A stretch of 45,164 bases of DNA, from positions 1 through 45,164 of the forward strand of contig QZCP01000360.1 of assembly GCA_003956705.1 (NCBI GenBank), written 5' to 3'. Of this stretch, positions 38,010-45,164 are shown one piece after another. Source of the DNA: Brevipalpus yothersi. Lineage: Eukaryota > Arthropoda > Arachnida > Trombidiformes > Tenuipalpidae. Both the position numbers and the translations under genes were made by a program. The notes beneath the pieces were generated by a model. That model was not told the origin of the DNA, did no database searches, and saw only the letters and a list, made by a program, of their open reading frames with translations. The first letter of the stretch is position 1. Each line of letters begins with the position of its first letter.

Positions 38010-39035
38010 GCATCTCTGTATGTTTTCAGAGGAAATAATCGCTTCTATTGGAAGCAAAGACATATAATTGGCAAGGTATGTATTAAAAGGAAGCCTTATT
38101 GTTGTTCGATCAGCATCTTCTAATTTTCGATTTTCTTTAATTGTATAGTTATTGTGCATCATAGTGCGAGATAAAAACTTAGGTACCTGTTTCCAAAAAT
38201 TGCTAAACCATTGGACGTACCGTAATATAAGCGATCTACTGAGTTCACATTGACAACATAAGCATATTATAGTTTTCAATCGGGAGAATATATTTTTATA
38301 GATATGAAAGTATGCCCGAGCAACATTTGGTTGATCTGATTCCAAACTACCTCAAACCTTTATCTCATAGGTTAGACACTACCAAGTCAAAATCTAGTCA
38401 CCCGTAATAACTGTTCCATCAATCCCACGATCTCCGCAACCAACGCAGAGACGGACAGCCCACCCAACTTGTATCACAATAATCTGACGACTGAGTATTT
38501 GCTAGCTTATCTACAGAGAAACTTGCAGTTCAGGAAGGCAACGCTATTTTAATATTTTGGGTAGGGTTCAGCACCAGGAAGTAAAGTTACAGCATAAATT
38601 GTTGTCTCAAATCCTCAATTACTTGCCACTTCACCATCTCTGAGTGGAGTCCCTTATATGGACGTATAACCTACCAGCATGAAGCAATCAATTGCAAGAC
38701 CTATGTATCAATCGAGAGCAGCAGAATTCTCTCTATTCTTTGCGTGTAGATATTGGAGTAAACAATTTGAATGAGGTAAGCTCGAGAAATCATTGAATTT
38801 GAAACTACTCTGAATTATTTTAACCTTATGTGTTATCTTCATAATCTTAGAGAACTAGTTAGTCTGATCTTATGCAGGGAGAAATCTCAAGATGTTAATC
38901 GGTGACTATGTTATCAAGGCGTCTGTTCTGGTTCGTATATGAGAGCCCGAGACGAATTAATCACTGCAAGACTCAATTCATCCACCAACGTTCACCAGTG
39001 GGAATCCATTTTAACCATTATCACTAATAAAGGAT
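38010..39035 (+). pseudogene. DLAT: Decayed DLAT copy B, with lipoyl-domain remnant
   Basis: This is a more complete but more decayed copy than A. The end of a lipoyl domain is visible near 38030-38085 (EEIIASIGSKDI, then a stop and frameshift) and continues after a retained intron near 38155 as LLCIIVRDKNLGTCFQ. That is the usual CIIVE-D-K ending of the E2 lipoyl domain. The linker and E1/E3-binding region follow (QPTQLVSQ, FASLSTEKLAVQEG), then the catalytic start (SEWSP/GVPYMD-like), a retained intron (GTAAGC...CTTAG near 38775-38850) and the catalytic segment near 38893-39035. A TNKGLI remnant there matches the STDKGLI-type motif of the family. Stops and frameshifts are frequent. It is offset from copy A by about 1.96 kb at this point because A lacks the lipoyl part. 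Confidence 0.8.
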
Positions 39036-39099
39036 TGATAATTTAAATAATCATCAATGTCAAAACAAAAAGTCTCAGTAGAGATTGGTGAGCAAGAGA

Positions 39100-40093
39100 G
39101 GGCTTCAGCAGCCAAGCAACGAGAAGGTAGGCTCATCACGAAGTGGAGAGAAGTTGGGAATTGACACGTGAAGGTGGACACAAAATAATTCTACTACTAG
39201 GTAATAAAGATATCCCAATTGGAAAAGTTTGTACTGTAAGAAAGATTTTCTCTCTTGTTGGATCAACATTTCGTGATATCAACTTTTCTATAATTATCTA
39301 GGTATTACTCTTTTAAAAGTACGAGATAAATCCAGTGCGACCATCTTCAAAGATTCCAAACTCAGTGGAGACATTCAGTCACCCCTTCTCAGACCAAAAG
39401 ATCGACCAACCAGAAACTGAATCAGCGTCAGTCAGTTTAGCAGACATGAGTATAGACATTGAAAATAGACAATCCAATAGGGGTAAGTTTGAAAATTATT
39501 TGAATACAAAGTTAAACTTGTTTTATCTATCTATTTGCTATTTTAGAAAATAGGTCAGTAGGATGTTAATAAAGAAAGACCTGTAAGATGTCAATCGATG
39601 AATATGTTATAAAAAATATTTTTTTAAATCTGCAGGTGGATGTATAAAAAAGATTTCGTCATTAAAGGAGCCATACATCAATCCCCAGAAAAAGACACAA
39701 GTGTTCTCCTTAGTCTCAAGAAGGATCGATAACTAGGGTTCGAGAAGTTTCGTGACAAGGTGAAGATAAGTGACATATCCAGTCAAATAGAAGAATTCAT
39801 TGTTTTAAGGTCTTTGGAGTCTCATATGTATAAAGGATTCGCTGGAACCAACTCGGGGTTGACTATCTTTCTGCCACAATTAGTTTTTCCAAGCATGTCT
39901 ATTTGCTATTAGTGGAGCTGATAATAAGTTTTTGTTTGGGGGAGATAATGGATTCCGAAAGGAGGAGTTCATGATTGTTGTTCTCAGTTGTGATGGCCGA
40001 TTAGCGTATGGTGCTATGTGTGATAAGTGTTTTGCAGCATCTGAACATCGATCATCAATTTTGAACAAAGATGAAGTAGTGTCAAAATCATAA
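39100..40093 (+). pseudogene. DLAT: Decayed DLAT copy C, carrying the C-terminus
   Basis: The lipoyl-domain end appears as ELTREGGHKIILLLGNKDIP followed by IGKVCTV (39154-39235). Next come a retained intron ending near 39300 and VRDKSSATIFKDS (lipoyl tail). After a damaged middle the last catalytic block is open from 39893 to the stop at 40091: ACLFAISGADNKFLFGGD, then EEFMIVVLSCDGRLAYGAM and CDKCFAAS. It corresponds to the family's ACILAIG...LSCDHRVVDGA...WL end. The catalytic DHR-x-x-DG motif is replaced by DGRLAYG, so the active-site His and Asp are both lost. The copy also lacks the E1/E3-binding region and much of the catalytic core. Confidence 0.78.
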
Positions 40094-40723
40094 TTAATTA
40101 AGATGTCAGATAACTCCCAAGAGAATCCCGCAACTCAAAAGGGTATCGATATTCAAATATTAGCTTCAAGCACTCCAACAGTGTGGAGTTATTGATTTAG
40201 AGGTAACTAGTTAAAGACATCTCTAGTCAGGAGAAAGAGGAAAAAAAAGAAAGAGAAAGGAAGATTAAGTCAATTGATGTACAGGAGCAACTTATTATTA
40301 ATACATAGATAATATTTTGAGACAGAAAGAGAAAAATGTTGTGGCATTCGTTAAATTTGGAGAAATAAACATCGGCATTGCATTATAGAGAGGAAAGATT
40401 TGATAGCCATCAAAGTTGTAAATTTTGAGTGTAGACATGTCAGAGAGCATAAATGAGCGGGTGAGACCAAACGCAGCCGGGATTGAATGACTTAGGTCCA
40501 TCGCCGAATAAGAAGGAAGAAGAACTTGAGAATTTGAACGAATCGAGAAAAGTTAAATATTATTATTTGTTTTACCGATGAAAATCGGACCTTTAAAGCT
40601 TTGGGAAATGAGACTTTTATAGATATATATACTGGTAAACTATTCTAGCCCTGTTGAACTATCCTGCAGAAGAACATTTTAACACGTAGGAGAGAGAAAA
40701 AAAAGAAAAAGAAAAGTTGAAAG
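40094..40723. other. Interval without a supported gene
   Basis: AT-rich sequence with a purine tract at 40215-40265. A plus frame near 40322-40390 reads KNVVAFVKFGEINIGIAL before stops, faintly like the hydrophobic stretch of the CxLCRR family. The minus frame at 40298-40501 has no recognisable domain. Neither is called. Confidence 0.4.
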
Positions 40724-41060
40724 GTAAATAATCTAATAATGTGTTCTTCATTGCTAATTCAAGTCCTCTTTTTTTCTACATCAGATTCTAGATGAGCAGA
40801 AGGATTTATTCCTCTCGGTCTCACCCAAGTTCTATCGCATCTATAATTCATTTTAATTGAGAGATATAGAGCTTGGGGGGAAGATTTCTACTGAACATAG
40901 TGAAATGAATTTGACAGTTAAGCAACTAAAGAAAGGAGAGGAGAAAAAGAATTTTTCATAATTGTACCAGTCATGAACGTTAGTGGTGAGGTAAAATATA
41001 ATAAGGGCCTGTGTTGTAGAGACTTTCGATTGGAATGCCACTACAGAGATAACAGGGAAT
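40724..41060 (+). pseudogene. Broken relative of the CxLCRR family
   Basis: An apparent intron runs from a GTAAAT donor at 40724 to a TTTTTTTCTACATCAG acceptor at 40784. The sequence after it (ATTCTAGATGAGCAGAAGG then ATTTATTCC) aligns with the start of exon 2 of the paralog at 41427 (ATCGTCTACCACAGAGTGC then ATTTATTTT). Stop codons follow quickly in this frame. Further on, near 40987-41045, a frame reads GLCCRDFRLECHYRDN, comparable to the LCRRK...RYRP block of copy 1. The pattern fits a decayed third member next to the intact copy 2. The alignment was made by eye and is partial. Confidence 0.42.
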
Positions 41061-41328
41061 TTAGAGTATCATTGACAAGACAGTCGAGTATGATTAATAT
41101 AATTTGATTCTATTGATGAAACGAAAGAAGTAAGAAGGAGAATTGGCGCGAGTGGATAGAATAAGATATCGATAGCTGGATTTGATATGAAATCTGAGGG
41201 GGGAAAGAAGGAAAAACTGTTAGATTTTTTGAACAGTTTTGATATCTTTGTTGTCAAAATTGTATGGAATAAATTGAAGTGTCTCATTGATCGATTGTTT
41301 CTTCGACAGTTAGTGAGAAGTGTTAATA

Positions 41329-41866
41329 ATGTCGGTTGGAAGATTTTCAATGTTGGGTAAGTGACAATCAGTTCGCAATGAGATATTAATGATTAATCTT
41401 ATCTTCAAATTCTAATCTATGATTAGATCGTCTACCACAGAGTGCATTTATTTTGGGGTCAGTTAGATATCAAGATGCATTCAATGGTATAAGAAGTGAG
41501 GAGCAAAAAGCATATGTTTCAAGACGCCTTGACAAGTTCTTTCGGGATCATATACATCGAATTCGACGATTGAGAGCTGGTCAGCAACGAGTTGGTGGAT
41601 ATAGTTATCATATAATAGCATACATTCAATCTGATGTATATCTAGTTAGTTTGATAACTCTGCTAAATGAGTTTTGCTATCAAAATAGTGAGGATAAGTT
41701 GATCTGTCGTCTATGTCGACGATTGGTGCGAGAATATAAGCCTTTAGGCTGTAGGAAGCCAAAACCACGACTCAGGCGTATCTGGATTGGTCGAAGATGG
41801 GTGTGGAGAGTGGACATGCCAGAAAAAGACACCGCCGAAAGAGCCTGGCGATATAAGGAGGCCTAA
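41329..41866 (+). CDS. Two-exon small basic CxLCRR-family protein, copy 2
   Basis: Exons are 41329-41356 and 41427-41866, joined across a 70 nt GT-AG intron (GTAAGTG...GATTAG) that splits Asp10. The product is 155 residues and starts MSVGRFSML. It is a diverged paralog of the gene at 33805: the same first-intron position and phase, a basic helical region (QKAYVSRRLDKFFRDHI), a hydrophobic stretch (HIIAYIQSDVYLVSLITLL) and the motif C103-R-L-C106-R-R. After that it is Arg/Trp-rich (RIWIGRRWVWRV) and differs from copy 1. The last seven codons (WRYKEA and stop) lie inside the right direct repeat, so the natural C-terminus was probably replaced by repeat sequence. I know of no named family. Conserved splicing and reading frame between two diverged copies argue for past or present selection. 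Confidence 0.68.
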
Positions 41867-41920
41867 AATTGGACTCTCTCTCTCTCTTTCTCATTGGAAT
41901 TCTTTTGCTGGACCAAAATG
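41846..41920 (+). repeat. Right copy of the direct repeat bounding the island
   Basis: This is a 75 bp copy of 31172-31250, identical apart from a shorter CT run. It overlaps the 3' end of the small-gene copy 2 and supplies that gene's stop codon. To its right the GA/CT-rich texture returns (C9 then a CT run at 41985-42015). Confidence 0.93.
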
Positions 41921-42572
41921 GCTCCAGCCATTGGCCCATGACTACAGATTGACCATCTTCTCTCTCTTTTGAAAAACGCTTTTTGCCCCCCCCCTCTCTC
42001 TCTCTCTCTCTCTCCTTGCATAAGCTGTCAAGAAGTGGCCAGATAAACAGCATGTTAACTGCTCTCGCTCTTTTTACCTGTAATCAGTGTGTCCAGTCGC
42101 GATGAGTGTGCCGTTAAAGCTTCTTCAGCACACAGGTATACAAAGAAAATGATTTTTTGACCATACTTTCTCACTTTAGTCTGATACGAGGCTGGCCACG
42201 TTTTTCGCTTTTTCGAGAAAACCCGATGACCTGACTTTCAGGCCACTAATATTACATAGGCTTCAATTCTGGATCGATTAGCTGCAAGTCACATTGCCGA
42301 CCAAGCGGTTAGTGAGCAAAGAGAGAGCAAAAATTCTCCTGAAGCTCAATTCCGTATCAATTGGAATGTGACTTGGTGTCCACATCGGAATCAGATTAAG
42401 CTATCAACTTACCGCTTTTGACCCCCAAAGAAAAGTTAGTGATTAACCACAAACCTTTAGGGTCACTTTTCCGTTGCCTTTTGCTTCAATCCTCATCGCT
42501 TCTTCTTCTTCTTCTTCCTCCTCTTCCTCAGTAAATGAGCTGATGCGGCTGCTGAGGCTATGTCTGCCGAGT

Positions 42573-42607
<35 letters not shown>

Positions 42608-43513
42608 TCTCTCTACTCTCGTGTCCACTCTCGATATCGGCCCGGGACACACTTAGGACCACTTTGGCCCAGGCTATTGGGAAGAGAGAGAGACGATTTG
42701 CATGAAGTCTGTATTGGATTTGAATGAGCTCTTTGCAACTAATGGACTGAGTTCAGTGGGTTTTGCTTTGACATAGGAGTGAGAGAGAAGAAAGTGGAAC
42801 CATAAGCTGTTTGCTTTTTTGATTAGGTGGAAAAAGTGGGCATATTTTCTGGGAAACGGAGAAGTTAGGACAGTTAGAGGCATCTTTTTGAGGGTAAATT
42901 TGCTTAAGAGTGTGCAAATAATATCATCCCAAGAAGAGAATGAGGAATTACATGTACTATCAGTATCAGAGGGATAAAAGAATGAGATTTGTTTTGTTTT
43001 GTCTTTTCATAAAATAATATATATTAAATTACATGATACATTCGTGTACAATGTATGTCAAGGTGGATCAAAAAAAAGTTATCATCATCATTATCATCAT
43101 CAAAAATACAATCGATTGCCATTAAAATCTTGATTGATCAGAGATTAGAAAAAAAGGATTAGTTCTATCTTAGTCTATCTCTCTTATTCCTTCAAGGTTC
43201 ATAGATAGAAGAGAGAAGAGGAAGAGAAGAAGAGAGAAATTGATGAGAAAAAAGTGAGAAAAATCTGAAAAAAACATGATGAATAGAGATAGAAAGAGAC
43301 CTTTAAAAATGTGGGAGAGAGAGGAAGATGTTGATGTAATATTGGAACATTATTCTATGCTATTAGTCTTTACAATTTTATGCCATTTTGCTGCACAATT
43401 TTTCGAAGAGAAAAAGAATATGTATACAAATAAAAATTAATTGAAAAAGGAAGAGGAAATGGGAAAGAAAAATATTCGCTCTTTTCCTCTCCACCTTCAT
43501 CCTGAATATCAAC
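41921..43513. other. Non-coding interval, probably including the T-box 3'UTR
   Basis: No gene could be supported. It holds a C9 tract followed by CT (41985-42015), a CTT run (42501-42530) and a CT array (42575-42614). Near 42949-43513 it is AT-rich and follows the T-box stop on that strand, so part of it is likely 3'UTR. I saw no canonical AATAAA on the minus strand in this part, so the transcript end is not placed. Confidence 0.5.
42575..42614. repeat. (CT)n microsatellite
   Basis: This is a CT run of about 40 bp with one CCC interruption. Confidence 0.95.
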
Positions 43514-44037
43514 TTATCTGCCACTGGTCACCTTACTTAATCCTAAATTGAGACCTCTGGATGGATTATTATTACCAGAGGTGCTACTTATAAGCACATC
43601 CATGGAAGATGTTCCATTGGATGCTAATGTGGAACTGATGGATAGATTCAAATCTCTATCGGTGGGTGAATACATAGGATAAGGTGTGTAACGATTGGAG
43701 GACAGATCATTTAGATGGGGAGGACGAATAGGACCACCGCCACCACTTCCACCGCCACCGGTGACAGAATGTCCATTCATATCATCTCGAGAGCCGCCAT
43801 TGGCATTGGTATGACCCGAATCACCATTGGCTCCATTAGGATTTTTGGCCAAATAATTAAGAGCACCCATCACTTCGGTGTATCGACCCTGCATAGCTTG
43901 ACGGGCCAACTTTTCGGGTATCATGTATCCATGGGCAGCTGTCCATACTGGTGGGCTAGAAGTTATCGCTAATCGAGGTGCGGAAGGTGGTAATTGTGGA
44001 GGAGAAGGTGAAGGCAGTATTGCTGGTGTTTCAGGAC
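43514..44037 (-). CDS. Tbx20: T-box gene (Tbx20/midline-like), terminal coding exon
   Basis: This 524 nt exon begins after the acceptor CTTTCTCATAG and completes a Gly codon split with the previous exon. It ends at TAA (43514-43516). It encodes the C-terminal tail of the transcription factor: a Pro/Ser segment (PAILPSPSPPQLPPSAP), a hydrophobic segment (PVWTAAHGYMIPEKLARQAM and LNYLAKNP), a Gly/Asn-rich low-complexity part (GGGGSGGGG), and DLNLSIS and RGLNLGLSK near the end. Such tails in T-box factors carry activation or repression functions, but I cannot assign one here. LNLSIS and LNLGL are short hydrophobic motifs that might recruit cofactors (inference). The low-complexity Gly/Asn run is typical of arthropod transcription factors. 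Confidence 0.85.
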
Positions 44038-44181
44038 CTATGAGAAAGAGAGAGAGGAAGAGAAATAAGAAGAAGAAAAGAACATTTGAGATGATCGATA
44101 TCAACAATTGGACTTTCTATCAGTTCATGATGGAATGTAGTGAATAATGTTTCTACATTTTAAGGGATCGAAAAGCCTTAC

Positions 44182-44444
44182 CTGAATTTGGATTACGAAA
44201 TTGACCCAAAAGAGCAGAATATATCATACACATATCGGGAGGTATTCGAACAGGACAACCCTGTGGATGGGGCCACATCATTGAGCCAGGCATTCCGGGC
44301 ATATTCGGTGCTTGATTGGCAGCATTCATTAGGATTGCTCGCTCTCGAAGTATATATTCATCGTCTTTCATGGGCAAAAAAGTTGGTATCAAAGAGCCGC
44401 GTGAATAATCGCACGCACTGGTCATCATTGATTCGATGGTATCC
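44182..44444 (-). CDS. Tbx20: T-box gene, penultimate exon (post-T-box linker)
   Basis: This is a 263 nt exon with acceptor ...AAAGTAG and donor GTAAGG. It continues the frame as R-D-T-I-E-S-M-M, which together with the previous exon gives DSSRLEMDRDTIESMM. In Tbx20/midline/H15 proteins the T-box is followed by DSSRL...ERESVESLI, so this is the main basis for the subfamily call. Downstream the exon encodes a Met/Pro-rich region (NMPGMPGSMMWPHPQGCPV) and MCMIYSALLGQFRNPNSG. No DNA-binding residues lie here. The intron to the last exon is 144 nt. Confidence 0.85.
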
Positions 44445-44905
44445 CTACTTTAGTGGTCAAAGAGAGAGAGAGAAAAGGGTTGGAAAAGAGAAACAAGAAG
44501 AATGCAAAAAAGCATGAAAATCAAGCAGTTCTAAATGATAATTATGTGGCCAAGAAGAAGAAAAGGTATAGTAATAATAGGGATGGTAAGCATCAGAGGT
44601 GGTAAGAAAAGGAGGATCAAAGTAAGGTGAGAGAACCAACCCGTTGAGAGCGAGAGATATTCTCTCTTTCTTTTTACGAGTTATTCGAGTTATTTTTCTT
44701 CTTTTTCTTCTCTCAAGAGAGAGAATTCAAAATATGTGATAAATTTTTTTCGAGTTTCACACAAAACTATCAATTGGCTCAACGTGACTCTAGAGCTCTT
44801 TGAGCATTTACACGCTAGACTGTAGGTATAAGTGTGTGAAAGGTTATGATAAGATATGGAGGGCCAATGATTACTGGGAGAAATTGCATGTATAAGTATT
44901 CTTAC

Positions 44906-44979
44906 CTGTCCATTTCCAATCGTGATGAGTCTCGAAAACCCTTGGCAAATGGATTTTTGTCAATCTTCAATTTGGTGAT
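44906..44979 (-). CDS. Tbx20: T-box gene, exon with the C-terminal end of the T-box domain
   Basis: This is a 74 nt exon with acceptor TTGTCTCCAG and donor GTAAGAA. It encodes ITKLKIDKNPFAKGF followed by RDSSRLEMD, the unmistakable last strand and C-terminal helix of the T-box DNA-binding domain (ITxLKIxxNPFAKGFRD). The intron just before ITKLKI is a common T-box gene position. The rest of the domain and the N-terminus must lie on upstream exons beyond 45164. In Drosophila the subfamily members midline and H15 act in heart, leg and neural patterning (established for the family, not shown here). The three exons together give 286 residues of the C-terminal part. Confidence 0.92.
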
Positions 44980-45103
44980 CTGGAGACAAGATACATAGAA
45001 AGAAAGAGCAAAGTGAATGAGTGAGAATTCAAGCTATTTTTAGTAAGCCAAATTTTTTGCTCAAGCCGAAAAAATGAAATATATCGAGAATACATCAACT
45101 ACC

Positions 45104-45105
<2 letters not shown>
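44980..45105 (-). other. Upstream intron of the T-box gene, partial
   Basis: This is the sequence 5' of the ITKLKI exon on the minus strand. No further T-box exon is visible before the terminal GA array, so the intron continues past the window edge. Confidence 0.6.

Positions 45106-45164
<59 letters not shown>
45106..45164. repeat. (GA)n array at the right window edge
   Basis: This is a perfect GA run of about 59 bp that reaches the last base. Like the CT run at base 1, it suggests that the contig ends because of the repeat. Confidence 0.98.

Noticed and set aside
37968..38345. 125-codon minus-strand frame
   Set aside because: The plus strand of this interval carries DLAT lipoyl-domain remnants (SIGSKDI, LLCIIVRDK) with a retained intron. 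The minus frame is their shadow.
31172..41920. LTR retrotransposon or DNA transposon reading of the repeat-bounded block
   Set aside because: The repeats are only 75-79 bp, do not show TG...CA ends, and no reverse transcriptase, integrase or transposase coding was recognised between them.

Overview
The window looks like a contig from an AT-rich metazoan nuclear genome, most likely an arthropod. The evidence is short GT-AG introns (about 60-80 nt in small genes, 144 and 461 nt in the T-box gene), a T-box developmental transcription factor, BTB/C2H2-type zinc-finger coding, and a very high density of (GA)n/(CT)n microsatellites. Compact introns would suit a mite or another small-genome arthropod, but the sequence alone does not fix the species. 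Both ends of the window and both edges of its single 250-N gap lie in GA/CT arrays, so the contig was probably broken by these repeats.

Layout. (1) 1-28,540: no gene could be supported. The stretch is intergenic or intronic DNA studded with (GA)n/(CT)n arrays and many short GGCC-containing words. Nearly all its open frames are SLSLSL/RERERE translations of microsatellites. (2) 28,541-31,171: AT-rich, almost free of GA arrays, with old diverged repeats. (3) 31,172-41,920: a distinct 10.7 kb block bounded by two nearly identical 75-79 bp direct repeats and lacking long microsatellites. Inside it, from left to right, are a small Cys-rich gene (-), a divergent BTB-like/two-zinc-finger gene (-), a small intron-containing gene of an unrecognised basic CxLCRR family (+), a tandem array of decayed pyruvate dehydrogenase E2 (DLAT) copies that keep their introns, a broken relative of the small CxLCRR family, and a second intact member of that family (+). 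The last codons of that second member lie inside the right-hand direct repeat. (4) 41,921-43,513: non-coding. (5) 43,514-44,979 (-): the last three exons of a T-box gene that resembles the Tbx20/midline/H15 subfamily. Its upstream exons lie beyond the right edge.

How the parts relate. The T-box gene and the microsatellite-rich DNA look like the ordinary chromosome. The 10.7 kb block looks like a segment that was inserted or duplicated, with its own gene content, base texture and flanking repeats. The unrecognised two-exon small-protein family, with at least two open copies and one decayed copy in the block, is the best candidate for something undescribed. No function can be assigned to it from sequence alone. 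No tRNA, rRNA or CRISPR array was recognised by eye.
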